Part shown: positions 32,766-46,214 of the stretch, piece after piece
How the letters are laid out: every line of letters begins with the position of its first letter
How positions within the stretch are numbered: position 1 is the stretch's first letter
NCBI GenBank assembly: GCA_014607495.2
Contig: CP053153.1
Location: forward strand, 4,960,001 to 5,024,000
Direction of reading: 5' to 3'
Origin: Carposina sasakii
Taxonomy: Eukaryota; Arthropoda; Insecta; Lepidoptera; Carposinidae
DNA: 64,000 nt
Notes under the pieces: model-generated
Databases searched by the model: none
What the model saw: only the letters and a program-made list of their open reading frames with translations
What the model was told of the DNA's origin: nothing
Program-made: the position numbers and the translations under genes

Positions 32766-33967
32766 AATAAAATGATAGAAGATTCTTCTGATTAATTTAA
32801 TTTTCCAATTGAAAAGCACTGACGTTGTTATTTTTTGAAATTCTAAATCAATTTTATATCCATCCAACTGTATATCGAAATGAGTATAGTGCGTATTCCT
32901 GTAAAAAAATTTTTTTTTAGGCTACTCTATGGCCCACTTGAAACTCAAATGCAATAAATCTGGGATACTATTATGAGTAGGTTCCCACATAACCTCTGTT
33001 AGTTATTACATTAAAAAATAGTTTACATTGTTTAGATATTCTTCACATTCCATAATTGTTTCTGTCAAATGTAATTTTTGAAACAGTTTTTACTTGACAC
33101 GCGTTTTTGATGCCAACTAACAAGTCGATTACGAAGTCAAGGTCATTTTGATCTTCAAATTATTGATCAGACTTGCAAAAAAGCTTCATTCATAACCTGT
33201 TCGAGATTGAAATGATCTTTTTTTTCTAAGGAGATCTCATCGTAGCTCGTGCAGGTAGAAATCCTTATTTTATTGGGAACGAAATTTTTTAAAAGGGGTT
33301 GCTTTTATGCCGAATGTTTTTTTTTTAACTTTTTGTGACATTTTTGGGGTCGTTTGGAATATGTTTCTTTTTATATGTGGTCATTGTGGTTAGGTAATAA
33401 CATACTACAGATCTTGTTAAGGATATAACTTAAAAACACATTTTAAGGACATGTTAAGTGATATCCCAATAGGTTTCTGTTCGCATCGGTTACCACTGGA
33501 TGTTGCTTTTATGCGATTGCATAATCTACATCGCAATCACTACGTTTTCTGCTAAGCCGTGAAATAGCCTAATAATATAACTTGAGCATACTAAGCATTT
33601 AAAAACATTGGTTAAATATACAAATAGGTTCTTAAACGGCAGCATTACATAATCTTTATAAACTGCTTAAAAGCATTATAAATAAACATCGCAGTAATTT
33701 GGTTCAAGTTCAAGTGTAAGTCGCACTTTTATCTTCATTTGGGGTCGAATCGGTGGGAAAGTGGACCACTTTCGTTTTCCATGGTCCGCACCGCACATTT
33801 GGTACCTACGACTTGGATATCAATGACGCAATGTACCTACTGCGAAAATACGTTTTTGGTCGGACTTCATGTAGGCCGGATATGGTCTCGTAGCATTTGT
33901 AAAAAGACCGTCCGGAGAAGCTTTTATGAAAAATTTACAAATACAGTAAAAATTTATTTCTTGTCTT
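32766..33967. other. Non-coding stretch, nothing recognised
   Basis: The 76-codon frame at 33739-33969 shows no motif and ends at the MITE boundary. Confidence 0.4.
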
Positions 33968-34081
33968 AGGGGCCGCTTTTCCAACAGTCAGATAGCTGTC
34001 TTTCTCTATTTCTCTTAATCAAGATATAGACAGCATCACCTTTATCCTTATAGGCTATCTGACTTTTAGAAATAGGCCCTG
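33968..34081. mobile_element. Small imperfect-TIR MITE
   Basis: aggggccgcttttccaacag, tcagatagct on the left and the complement of ggctatctgacttttagaaa, taggccct on the right. About 113 bp, non-coding. Confidence 0.65.
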
Positions 34082-35473
34082 AATATATTTACTCATTTGG
34101 TTTGGGCTCATTTCGTACAATTCCGTTGAAGATTGGTATCAAAACATTGTTGCAGTTTAAAAGCTCAATTCCTGTTGAAGATACAATCAGATGCATGAAA
34201 TAATCCTGTTGAAGAATCCCCTCAGTATATCTTCTTCATATCCCTTGTATCATACTTCCATTTGCAACTTACAGTTTAGAAGTCTACCGGCTGTTTGATA
34301 AGTCCCAACCTTTTTTCTGGTAGGTTAACACTGGCAGGCACAACACGCTCAGCAAAAAAAAAAAACCTGAGGAGATGTAAATATTCAACAACTATGGAAA
34401 AAACTGAATTTTGTTATAAAACATTCGCTCTGGCACTTTCATAATGGAAATAATCCTGTGTCAAGTAACTATGCTCCACGCTCTGGTCGCCCAATCGATG
34501 TTGAACACCCGAGTGAAGGTGCGTGAAATAGCTGAGAACACGCATCTATATCTTCTTCATATCCCTGTATCGTATATTCCATGGAAAGCAAATTACAGAG
34601 CTGGAACTGTGTTCAAGCCCGATTTGTACTTGTCCATCATTATTCAAAACAGCAATCAAAACAATGGTGGCGATGTTATAAAACACCCCCTCATTCCTCA
34701 CGACCGTCTTCTTCATCAAGACAATCCACTTGTATCCACGTATTCGCCGGTCTACTCCGATTTTACCTATTCCCAAATCTGAAAAGACATATTGGAGGGC
34801 AAAAATTTTTCATGATACTTACTGAGCTGGCTGAACTATGTTTGAAGACCTCGCTAACCTCGCTATGTTGACTACCTATAAGCCCTCGTATGGTATGGTA
34901 TAGGTATCTAAACCGAACTTATCAATCAATTCCAGCCATGATTTAGGAACCAGTTTTATTTATGAAATGTGTACCTAGAGCCTTCGCTGTCAACGGCAGG
35001 AGTAATTAATTATGGTTCCGCCTCCCCCCTACCTCCACCCTTCGATTCCCGATAGAACTTAACTAAGCGTGCCTTAGTTAACTAGTGTTTTGACATTCGA
35101 TGGGAAAGATCAAGCTAATAACAATTTTGTTGCGTTACGTAAAGTTTATTTGGGTCTTGGTTTATTATCACGATGTTAAGTTTCTAGATGAATGTAGAGA
35201 TTTTAGAGACCTATAGAAAACTTGCGATGTATTCTACAAAAAGTTGTTTGGTCAATCAATTACAAAAAACCTTGTAGACAAAATTGGTAGGAAGAAAATC
35301 ATAAAATTTGGAAAGACCGATACCAAATACTCTTTTACTTTTTAAACCTAAGTAACATGTACTTTTCTTAGTAACATGTATAATATAAAGTACCTACAAC
35401 ACGTGTGAATTCGTAATTCATCGCCTCTTCAACACATAACTCACACGCCCCTCTTATCGCATAAAGCGCAAGC
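34082..35473. other. Non-coding stretch with a diverged direct repeat
   Basis: tatcttcttcatatccc followed by a similar 30 bases occurs at about 34228 and again at about 34548. The overlapping frames at 34444-34782 (112 codons), 34546-34776 and 34581-34871 contradict each other and carry no motif, so no gene is called. Confidence 0.4.
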
Positions 35474-35600
35474 TATAAAGGACAGGGCTATAAAATCTAT
35501 GCACCAGTGACTGACTAGACGAAGTGAGCACACGGCTACAAGACGCGTCTCAAGCGAGCCGGCGGTAATGCGCCGATAATGTATACAGATCGGATTTATT
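35474..35600 (+). promoter_or_regulatory. Candidate TATA promoter and CpG patch
   Basis: tataaag at 35474-35480 lies 32 bp before an initiator-like ccagtga (A at 35506). A second tataaaa is at 35489-35495. A CpG-rich stretch follows (caagacgcgtctcaagcgag, ccggcggtaatgcgccg). The spacing fits an arthropod core promoter, but no transcript-like exon boundary is clear. Confidence 0.25.
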
Positions 35601-37035
35601 CTGAACAGAGAGAAACAAGGTTTCATGCGGAAATCCCTTTGGGTATCGATTTTTGAAATTCTTTTGTGTTCAGGAAAAATTGGACTAGTTTGACAATGTG
35701 GGTCGCGTTGTCTCAGATGTTCGTCCGTGTGTCTTCAATACTGACTTTACTGGAGAAACGCATTTGAAAAATATCCTGGCTTCCTCTACCGACGTACCAG
35801 CTTCTACATAAAACAGGTTGGCTCAACCAGGAATAGTTTCCTTTATCGTTTTCAATAGCCTACTACAATCATCTTACTTAAGATTAACGTCAAGTATTCT
35901 ATCACATCTAACTATTGGTAATTAAAGTAAATTAATTTAAGGTTTCCTCAAATAGACTTTATCGCAGAGATTTTTTTAAAAATAGGATAAGCAGATTGTT
36001 AATAAGTAATCTCAGCTTAGAACTTCTATCTACGGGCAGACCTACCTCACAGGTATTTTATTTGTTGATTGTCATTTTTTATGTTACAAGGAACTTTTTT
36101 TTTGGCCTGGTAAGCCAACCTGCGTATCCTTAGCTTTATGGTCAGCAGTAAAACTATTAGGTAGATAGTGGTTTTCATTCAATTGCGAATTGTCTTATGA
36201 CGAATTTAGAAGAACTGTTTAGTCAGTCTCCTTTATGTCAAAACCAACATCAGGTTCGGCAGAAAGAGATTCTTTGCATTAACGCGACGTCAACGTGTCG
36301 CTATTAAGTATGCGCCTTAATCTTCCAGTTCACGGATCAAACGCATCATGAAAAAACCCTTAGGTACAAGTAAAAAGAACTTGAATCAAAGCTTGTATTT
36401 ACCCTTACTTTCGGAATTAGATTTTAAACTTTGTCTGTTTGGTTCTTGGAAAAAGTCGAAAAGGTAAATAAAATAAGTGAAATTTTCTTTTTTTACTGCG
36501 TTGTTAGTTAACTAGTTCACTACAACACGTCTCGTTCTAGGAGAGCATTATTGATGACAATTCTGATAGTAGGGAGTTAAAATTTTGCGCACAGCATAAT
36601 TACCTAGTAGTAGAATATTAGTAGCCACAACCACTTAACCAAAAAAACTTACGTTTTTAATTCCTCTCAAATCACAGCAATACACAGTCGACAGATCATA
36701 CTTTCTTCCATAAATACATATACTTGTATCTCCTTATTCTTGAATTTCTACAAATTTATTTCAAAACCAATGTCACGGGATCTCGGTCTATCACATCCGG
36801 GTCCCCGGAATTAGTTTTACGAATCCAATATTTGCCATCAATCCGACCTTATACACTCCACAGAGGGAAGTAAATTTAAAACTGAAGTTGGATGTATTTC
36901 TTCCTCTCGTCTTTATTTTATTTTCATTTTATTCGCATATATAGTTTTACCATATGATGCAAGAATTGTAATAATGTGACTTGATGTTACATACCGTTAA
37001 TATTGCCTTAAGTTAAAATAATGTTTTATATTTAT
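35601..37035. other. Non-coding stretch, nothing recognised
   Basis: No supportable feature. Confidence 0.4.
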
Positions 37036-37248
37036 ACACACACGGTTGTGTTTCTAAAATGATTGAACTGCAAGTTTATGTAGGAGATCCGCACAGCCAT
37101 GTGGGGTTAGATGTTGATAATCAGAAACAAGCTAGGTCATCGTCTGAGGTAACGGCCCTTAGTTCCTCAATCTACTCTGACGACATGCATAGAAGGAGAT
37201 GCAGCTGATGTAGGTACTCTAGTAAAGCCCCACATCAGCACAGGCTAA
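37036..37248 (-). repeat. Family A copy A8
   Basis: acacacacggttgtgtttct, atccgcacagccatgtgggg, cctcaatctactctgacgac, atgcatagaaggagatgcag, ctgatgtaggtactctagta, aagccccacatcagc. This is the full span on the minus strand, diverged in the middle. Confidence 0.7.
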
Positions 37249-37784
37249 AACAGAAAGTACCTAAATTCCTATTAAATTCTTCTTTATACAAGAAGCGATA
37301 CTTCACGACAGAAAATAATTATGAAAGTGTCAAGAAAATATCTTTTAAAACAACCTCACAAAGTTCAATTTATCTTTGCAGCCACTAGTCTCGAGTTAGT
37401 TCTTTAGTGGAACGATCAGCCTTCCTAGCTCCGATGGCTGTAGATTAGTTACTAACTACGTCAGGATCAACTTATTGGGAAATTCTAGATTGACACTGCA
37501 GCGTGCGATAGTTTTCTTCTCGGGTAGCATGACTAGGTAAGCAACATAAAAATATATTAGATAGATTTAAATAGGTACGAGTATCCTTATATCAACATTG
37601 CCAAAAAAGGCTTACTGGATCCAAGTTTAGATTACAGTGTCTAATTGCGTTTTATCAACCCTGCCTCATATAGCTCTTTTTATGGAGAAATGGGAAATTT
37701 ACATAGATATATTTATATAGTCAAACTTAAGTTCTATTACACATCGATGTCTCTCAATTATGTAAAAGGTAAAGAATGTAATAA
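37249..37784. other. Non-coding stretch, nothing recognised
   Basis: No supportable feature. Confidence 0.4.
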
Positions 37785-37862
37785 GCATCAGATCACACCA
37801 GCCTATTGCAATCCACTGCTCGACGTACGCCTACCCCAGAGCACACCACAGAGGCTACTGCC
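37785..37862 (-). repeat. Family F copy F3 (3' end only)
   Basis: cagcctattgcaatccactg, ctcgacgtacgcctacccca, gagcacaccaca is the complement of the family F 3' end. Confidence 0.7.
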
Positions 37863-38227
37863 ATAACTAGAAGGGTTTTTGTACAAGAAGCATGCTCATG
37901 GTAATCAAAATGTAGTTAGAGTGCTATAACAAGGTGCTATGTGCGTCCCACGGCCCAAATCCATAACTTCACATTGTCATAATCGAGGGGCGATGCGAAC
38001 ATGAAAGAAGTACCTACCTAACTACGAAGAGACGTTTTGAATTAGGGTAGAACTATGCTGCATCGGCCAGCGACGACTTCATAGTCAACTTCACAGAGCA
38101 TCAGCAGTCGATGTGTTTGCGACACTACAGAGTACTCGTAGATTAGATTACGAGCAGCAGCGAATTCGCAAAATTTTCTTTCAATAGGAATCCTTCGTTT
38201 AACACGTTCGATAAATTATTCGCTAAA
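37863..38227. other. Non-coding stretch, nothing recognised
   Basis: No supportable feature. Confidence 0.4.
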
Positions 38228-38360
38228 GGGCGTTTTTCCACACGTTTTTAGACGACTCGATCGCGACATTTCGTCATGTAATACCCCTAAGGGCCGCGTC
38301 GTGGTCGTATCGTCTAGTGAAAAACGAGCCATACTATTTCAGGTAATACATTTTTGCTTG
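38228..38360 (-). mobile_element. Foldback MITE family K, copy K2
   Basis: gggcgtttttccacacgttt, gtcgtggtcgtatcgtctag, tgaaaaacgagcc, tttcaggtaatacatttttg, cttgc. It is inverted relative to K1 and slightly longer, with a CpG-rich middle (gggccgcgtcg). Confidence 0.7.
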
Positions 38361-39257
38361 CTGTCGCATCTCCTTCTTATCCTTCTTTCATGGATATTAA
38401 TCACGTACCGTGTCGGTTAATGGCCGAAAATCACCTTCTCAAGTGACCTTCTCATCACTTCACCTAAACATAACTATCAAACTTGCCTACAAATACGGTG
38501 GTCGGTTTGGGTACTACCTGTCTGGGAAGTTAATACGTTTCGTTGCGTGATAATTAGCGCCACACTCTGCGTAGGCTCTCTTTGTATTTTGTGCAGAGGT
38601 GTATGAATTTAAAGTTTTTTTTTGTGGTTGTGCATGATGATATAATTAGATTTTGCAAGTAAATCGGCTAGCCTTAAGCGAAATATCCTAGGATCTACCT
38701 AATAACATTTCATTTAGTTTTTGTTGCTTCAAAAAAGTAAAACTAAAGTCTAAGCTAAAGTTCTACCTAATTACAAACTTGAAAATCAATGTGCTAATCA
38801 TTTTATTCTGACGTAGAATGATGTGATGGAAGTGTAGCAATGCTAAACTATATTTTAGGTTTAAATATTAAACTGGGCTTTATGTCAATGTAACAATTTC
38901 TACGACATTTTACAAATAAAGTCTAAAAGCAGTTCTATTTTCAGGCAGAACCCTAATTTAGAATCCATCGGAAGAAACTTGGAAGAAATACCTCTGAATG
39001 CAGGCACCGGCTTTGTGAGGGATCTCAGCATTTTTATTACCTCCCTAAGTTACACAATTTTGAAATTTTTAAGATTAATGTTAATGCACAACCTTTCTAC
39101 TTTTAATGGTTGTCTAGCCAGACTTTTTATAATGCCCATCAACTGTTGATTATCTTGTTAATTTAACTGTCATTTTCCCATAAACTTTGATACATCATGA
39201 ATACATCCGTTGATTGTCCTTCGTGAAAATGGCGGAATTTAAGTATCTATAAAAAAG
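38361..39257. other. Non-coding stretch, nothing recognised
   Basis: No supportable feature. Confidence 0.4.
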
Positions 39258-39587
39258 ATGCCTGTATATGAGTATGCAAACACGAAGATTTCGCATGTTT
39301 GCGCTTGCGGCGCGGCTGCGGTTGATTTAATTCTCTATAGTGACTCGAATTATAATTGTCTTTTAGAGTATGACGACCGGAAACAAGGAATGTTACGATC
39401 TAAAATTAGATTTAATTTTCCTGGGAGAATCAAATATCATTCTGTGATACTGGTGCCAAATGAAAATATAGCTAGAAAAAATACTGGCTCGTCTCCAAGA
39501 ATCGATTACATTATTTTATTTATTAATAAGAGTAGAAATAATCTTTTAGGAAAATTGGTAAGTACAGATTGGCAAATTTTGTTGTGA
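39258..39587 (+). CDS. Hypothetical 109-codon open frame
   Basis: An ATG (39258) opens 109 codons to a tga. The N-terminal part has a Cys pair (SHVCACGAAAVD). The rest is Lys/Arg/Asn/Ile-rich with mixed polar residues (YNCLLEYDDRKQGMLRSKI, RIDYIILFINKSRNN) and looks more protein-like than the other frames here. No signal peptide or membrane segment is obvious, and I do not recognise a family. Upstream, a competing ATG at about 39228 (aaaATGgcggaattt) gives only seven codons. No splice sites or polyadenylation signal bound the frame convincingly. It may be a transposon remnant, an exon fragment or chance. Confidence 0.25.
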   Translation: MPVYEYANTKISHVCACGAAAVDLILYSDSNYNCLLEYDDRKQGMLRSKIRFNFPGRIKYHSVILVPNENIARKNTGSSPRIDYIILFINKSRNNLLGKLVSTDWQILL

Positions 39588-42548
39588 ATAATATAAATTA
39601 ATAGTTAGATAGTTGATATATTAAAAACATCTGGTAAACAAAATTGCAATGAATAACAGCATTGCTCTCCTCTTATCAACATCACCCAAAAGCAAAAGTA
39701 ACTGACAGCTGACATCTTATCAATCGTTATCGATTGTCAAATCTATCTTATTATGATCGATACGGAATTGGTGCCACTTCCCACCGAAGTCATGCTTATC
39801 AATGTTTGTGCTATCATCCGAAATACATGAGACTTTTCGAATTAGATTACTGTGCAAACTGGACGATATCTAAATTGTCACCGGCCGATATGGGAAACTC
39901 GTTATCAGTAACTCAAAAGCTGTTTTTTGCGCAGTTAGTGGCGCCGCCATGTTAACAAAGTTGTATCTTGCCGATTGGTATCTTTCCTTTCAATAATATC
40001 GGAAAAGGATGGGAATTACTCCCGGGAACGGGAACTTCTTGTTGGTTTTCCGGAGTGCTGACACTTCTGTTACGGTTCGTCGACAAAAAAAGTTAAAATA
40101 TCGAAATCGTTCTGTAACTTAGTTTGAGAGTCGTATCGCCATTTAGGTCAACTTTAAAGTATTTTTAGTGGCTTTCTATATTATTTACTAGTTTTGACGA
40201 AGGCTTTTTTTGACGAAGAGTTGAGTTTGTGCCATAGGATATAAGACTTAAATAAGTATCCGTCATGCTTCCATCATCTTTATTACTACAATTATATTGT
40301 TCTATCGCCGACTCCCCTTTCCTCAGTCCCTTTTTATTCAGCCACCAATTATCCTATGTCCTGTTCAACAAAAACAATGCAAATCACTAAAATTTATTAC
40401 TCTACACGCAAGCAAAGTCACAGGCGGTAGCATAACCTGTAACGTGTTAAACACAAACAATAGATCGAGTATTTAATCCACACGATTGGATTTTTTTGCC
40501 TTATTGCACATTGAAGTTATATAGAAATGTTAGAACAATAGGTAACCTTGTTCTTGAACAAGCTGAGACGAACCGAGGTCGAGGGATCAACAGCTCGTTG
40601 ATCAGCTGTGTGTAGGTAGGTGGTAATCTTTTGTTTATTATTTTTTAACTCTATAGAAAAAGCTTTATTATTGGGGGATAAAAGTCTAATCCTTCAATGG
40701 CTAATCCCGATCTTTCCAGCTGTGTTGCAGGGATTAACTTAACATACAGTGACTATTGCATGTAAATTTGTCATACCTAGTTATTTCATATAAAGACTAC
40801 TGTTTTTAAGTTCCATTACGTTGCGGTTTTTAAACATGCTGTTTGTCGTAACGATTAGAATAAAATTTATTTTGCATGATGTCATTTGGCCTATATTACT
40901 CATCGATTTGATCAAAGGAATAACGAAAATGTATTTCTTTGGGTGATCTTAACCAGATGTTTCAATAACTGGGTCTTGTCTCTCTTTTTTGCATACGGAT
41001 AGAGGAATATCGTCGAAATAATTTTTATTCTGGCATGATTGGGGACATTACCGGAATATTATTTGCTACATGTGTGTAACTACTTGATTACCATCAAGTT
41101 GGCGTTCCTGGGCAGCACATTATCCCTAGTATGTACGTGGACCTGAATATGCAACTAAAGGCATCACCGATAGGCGATTCCATCTACTATCTAATTTACT
41201 TTAGCTTATAAAAGTTATTATGCAACTGATTCGAAATGCGTATTTTATTTAAGGCCGTGTGGCAATTCGCTTACTTAACCATCAGTCTTGCTTCCGTGTA
41301 AATAGGTAATGTTGGATCAGAGATGATGTCATGCTGCGTGCAGATGGGATTACGTGTTACGAAGGTAAACTGGTCATTTATATTAAAAAAGATATTTGTT
41401 TTTCCGATATATAGAAAGAGCCGTTATTGCTCGAGAGTTCGCATCTACCTAAAAACTTCTTTGATTTGGTCCGATATAGTGTGAGCGAAAGAGAGCTTTG
41501 CAATAACGAACTTGCCCAGTCAGGATGAATGAAAAGGCGGTACAGGCACTTTGTCTAGGCTTTCAATCAATCGTCGTTCTTTCTTTCCTATTTATAAATA
41601 AAAAGACGGCGACTTTCTTTATTTTCTCGATATAAGATGGTAAACGCACACAATATCTGTTAGAAAGTGCGAATGCCTGGGTATGATCTGTTAAAAACGT
41701 TTGCTATGATTTTAAGATCATCAGCTTTTCAAAGAAATTTCGAGTGTCAGTTACCAATGAACCTGCAGTATTTTATGTTGTCATTCAATGTCAGTTAGAG
41801 TGGTCACTATAGGTATACAATGACGGTGTCCCTCCAGGGTATTCCAACAAACATTCCGGTTGGCATTCCAATAACTTCGGGTATTCCAGCCCTCAATTTT
41901 ATGCTAGTGTGTCTTCAATTCGGAATCTTGTAGAGTGGAAATGGAGTATAAATAATTGGAGTTCAATAGTACCTATCTATAATTTGTATATCCATTAGTG
42001 TCACCGGTCACAGGGTAGGTATTCGTAATAAGGAGGTTTTGCATGTCATGGTCGGTGTCCTTAGGTTACAATGTCCAGGGTATTCAATTACAACGAAAAA
42101 TAATATTAGTTATATGTGAGTTGGTTAAGTATAACTTCGGGATCCAGCCCTAGTATCGTGTGAGATGTTAAGTTAAATTTTAGATGTAAAATTATGTGTG
42201 GTTTAGGGTAGTTATGTGGTGCGAGAACTCTGTAATGTCGACGTTTTTAAAGAGTTATGTATGTTTTTAAATGGTAGGGTAATTAGTGGCGCACAGACTG
42301 TACTCCTAATTTAGGTGACTGCAATATAGGAGATGGCAAATAATAAGAAATCTATAATCAGTTTTGTCAGGCAGGAACTGCACGTTCAACCTGGCCATTA
42401 GATTGCGCATATGACGTATGTGAATTTGAATTTAGAGAATGGATTATGACAAGTAAAGGATATAGGTTTGAATAACTATTGAATACATTAAATCCATTGG
42501 GTACCTACAATCTCTCGTTAACATTTGAGTAAGTACCTACTGCAGTTT
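39588..42548. other. Non-coding stretch, nothing recognised
   Basis: 39700-39960 holds atcaatcgttatcgattgtc (imperfect palindrome) and is more GC-balanced, ending tggcgccgccatg. This could be regulatory, but nothing proves it. The remainder is AT-rich without features. Confidence 0.4.
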
Positions 42549-42758
42549 CATCATAATTATCATCATCATCAGCCTATTGCAGTCCACTGCTGGACGAAGG
42601 GCTCCCCCAGGGCACGCCACAAGAAGGCCCATGGGGCTATTTGTCAACACGGGAGGCGCTGCTGCCCTCCTCTCGGAAACCCTCCTCGTACGATACCCAC
42701 GGGCAGACATGGGGTGGTACGAATTCTACTCTGCTGGCACCACGCGGCCAATAGTACT
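42549..42758 (-). repeat. Family F copy F4 (near full length)
   Basis: tcatcatcatcagcctattg, cagtccactgctggacgaag, gctcccccagggcacgcc to ggcagacatggggtggtacg, aattctactctgctggcacc, acgcggcc. It is the reverse complement of F1 from tail to head. Open frames at 42525-42767 and 42577-42771 are read-throughs of this repeat. Confidence 0.75.
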
Positions 42759-45700
42759 GCAGCTTAAATAGTTGCAATACACTTGCATGTTTGTGGTATA
42801 ATGGCATTCAACTCGTCTCATGTAGAAACGTATGAACGGCTATAAAAATATCCTTACTTTGTAACATAACTTCGTCTTACACTTAGTGCACTCTTGGGAT
42901 CAGTCATGGTTTATTATAATACCTACATTGCTTTATGATCTTAACTGATTTAAATACTTACGACTCGTAGGTACGACAACTTTACATACACTATTTTAAA
43001 AATTTCAAATAGACATACCTACACCTAGTGTCAACAGGTAAAACATTACAGTCAAATCGACCAAACCCTATTAATAAATATAAGTTTTCAAACTTTAAAC
43101 CTTAACAAGTACTAATCAAATAATGTCCCTGTGCTTACACTGCAACGATAAATTCCGCTCTAAAAAGGAGGCTACGTCTCATAGGGCTTAAAATATTATA
43201 TGCAGACGTTTAATCTTCGTTCTAATTTAATTAGTAAGCAAGGTTGAGGGGGATCGATAACCGAACTCTGTAAGTAGGTCTAATAAGACTTCATATTAGG
43301 GGATCTGCTTGTAAAGTTACACGTTGGTTTTGTTCGCTCCTTCATTCATTCAAAACTGCATGGAAATAATGTTGCTTATAGCAAAGTTGATAAAATTTTC
43401 TTTAAGTGTGTGTGCCTGGTGTTGCAGGTTGCTGACGTCAACGATAGAGTTTGTTTTAGAAGTTTGTCTTATGTAGGTAAGCAGAAATGATTTTTTTCTC
43501 TATTATTATTTTAAGGTCTTTTCTTTATGCATAGACGGTACCAACTAAACTATGTTAAATCTGCTTATAATTCCTACTTGGTACATGTAATCGAATCAAA
43601 TTCGTGCAACCACCGTAATCTTATGGCGAAACATCCTCACAAATACATCTAGCTAAGCACATAGAGAAGTAGGCAAATATTAACGGTCAACACGAACCTC
43701 ACGACATGTTGAATAATATGTCCATATAGACTTATAGCAGAAACACTGCAAACATAAAGACTAAAATGTACACACGATTACCCAAGATGTTAGCTCCATC
43801 TTAGACTGCAACGGTGCTTACCATCGGGCGCGTTGTGGTCAAGCGTAAGAAAAATTTAATATAAAAAAATGTGTATTCATGTGGATTACCGATTTGTAGC
43901 AGGCCTATATTGTGGTCGTAGCTAAATATTATATTTGGCCTTTATTTGGTTCAACTTTAAAAAAATGGTTCCGTCGATTTATTTTGTTGATTTGTTTGTC
44001 GGATTAAGAAAGGTAGCCTAGCGCCCTAGCGTACAAGGTTAATGTAATGGTCATTCAAAATTAAATTGAGGAGTTTATTATTAATATGATAGGTATAAAA
44101 TGTATAGAATCGTAATTAGAGTAGTTCCACGGCAGTATTTTAGAAAAACGGAACTCAGAAGATTTAAAAATAATGAGCTAGTACCTATACATAAGTGACA
44201 CATCCATTTTCACTGTACATTTTACTTTACCTACAATGCATGAAGTAATTACTTCTTTTAAAAACATGACCACTGTCAGGCGTCCTTAGGACATCGCGTA
44301 TACTCAGACAGACGAGAAACAAATATTTGCCAAGCTTTTGTTGGGCCCGTATGAGAATCGTATGAGCGATGCGGCTCTCGACAGTAGACAAGTTCATTGC
44401 AATTAAAACTGGCTGCCATTGCCATTGTCTCCTTGCCATCGTGATGAGCGTTGCGCTTTGTGCGAAATTATTTAGAAAAAAACTTTTACCAAGATACATG
44501 TAAGTACACAAAAAGTACGTGTATAGGTATATTATCTTCCTCGTGATTAGGAAATTATTTAGAAAAGTCCAGTAGATTATCTAGCTAGACATAATCTCTC
44601 TCGTTGTTAGGTTAATTGTTATCAGGCTAGGTTCCAATGCATACTTGCCACCTTAAATTCTTAATTTCTTTACACATACCAATTTTTAACATATAAGACG
44701 AGCTTGACTCTAGAAAATTTTGTTCCAGGAAATCGGGGCTAATTTAGCGACCGGTAACATAATATTCAAGATTGACATTGTCACAAATGATTGAAAATTG
44801 CGTACTATGCACCTCGTGGAATATGTCTATGGGATAAACGAAGTATCGGCCGAATATCGAGGTGTTTTCTACTACGAACTTCCTTCGATCGGATCAGTGG
44901 CGCCGTTTTTTCATTCGGTCCGATCGAACTCTATTTGACAGGTATAAGGCTAGATGGGCTAGATAATAGAAAGCTTATAATATTAGTCAATGTGAATTAT
45001 TCTCTATGGTTCCGAGTGAGTTGTGAACTCAGATGAATGAATCCGAAGCAATTTCGTAGTAGGGTCAAAGCCTGTTAAAGACTTCGATTCGGTCGGGCTT
45101 CGGTCGGACCGAAAGATTCGAAAGAGGCATTTCAGAGTAGACCCCCTGCATACATTTTGAAGCGTCTATGCCTATACCCATAGGTACCCCTTTAAACACA
45201 AGACTGACGCAGCCTAGTAATCACCGCTTGACCACAAAAAAAATATTGAGATTTTGACAAACAATTTTCTAGGACGGCTTCGATGCTTCTAAAATTCACT
45301 TTTACTCGTAGGTGTAATAAAATGAACACGAACACATCAATAGTTTTTATTAAGTTTGCAGCAGCGATAGATTTTGATGGTGATTTGGTATCCACCAAAA
45401 TATTGAATTCAACGATATGTATTGACATACCCAAATTTTCTCTCTTACACATAATTTGAGATAGATACGAGTAGGTATATTATATATCTAATGATTCTTA
45501 AGTATACGAATAAGTACGTCGGAGTTTCGAATATTTTGCTACAATACTACAATTCGTTAACTATTCTGTGAAATAAAAAACGGCATTTTTCTCCTTTAAA
45601 TTATCTCTAATAGAAGCAGATTGTACTATGAGAAGACTCTGACAGCTAGAACACCCTAGGGCAATGCGACAGCCACATGATCGATAGTGTCTATCGAAGT

Positions 45701-45837
45701 GTAAGTAACTATACAACTGTTGTGCATAGTTTACTACTGTTTAGCAGGTATTAACATACAATAGGTATCATCGCTATGTCACTGAATATTTAGTACTAGG
45801 GCTGGGAGTTTTGTGTATAATTGATATGATACATGTG
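42759..45837. other. Non-coding stretch with a weak exon candidate and hairpins
   Basis: 43428-43476 (49 nt) is bounded by ggtgttgcag| and |gtaagc and is open in one frame (VADVNDRVCFRSLSYV), which is weak evidence. tcgatcgga (44888-44896) pairs with tccgatcga at about 44920, and ttcggtcggaccgaa at about 45102 is a palindrome, so 44870-45120 may be a decayed inverted-repeat element. The minus-strand frames 44227-44511 and 45192-45452 have no motifs. Confidence 0.35.
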
Positions 45838-45908
45838 TGTAAGTTACACACTTTTGCCCAATCTCTTTGGGGGATAATGGGCGTGATTAGTTATATGTAT
45901 GTATGATA
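45838..45908 (+). repeat. Family E fragment E2
   Basis: ctctttgggggataatgggc, gtgattagttatatgtatgt, atgata follows the 3' end of family E with an ATGT-type tail. Confidence 0.5.
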
Positions 45909-46214
45909 TGATATTTTATTCTTTTTTCATGCAATTTCGCGTATATAAAATACATTTATTCGAGTAGAATTCACGTTTTTGGCAGCATTTTGACTTGCCA
46001 GCTGATCCTAAAGCTGCCATTGATTGATTTGTAAAGCGCAGTTTAGCGGCTGCTCGTCGTACTTTTAGCAGTTTAGCCATAAAGCAGAAAAATACCTCTT
46101 ATATTTGGTGCTCCTGTTACACTTAGATTACCATGTGTATTTACTACTGATGATATTCTACTAGTTATCCTTATGGCCAACTTATTTAGTTTAATCTTCC
46201 CCACACATCTTCAG
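45909..46214. other. Non-coding spacer upstream of exon candidate
   Basis: Ends with a pyrimidine-rich acceptor context. Otherwise nothing. Confidence 0.4.

Noticed and set aside
34444..34871. Overlapping 112-, 96- and 76-codon open frames as a gene
   Set aside because: Three frames on both strands are open over the same bases, no motif is present, and the region includes a diverged direct repeat.
42525..42771. His-rich open frames
   Set aside because: They translate the family F repeat and its TCA-type tail, including the catcatcatc run.
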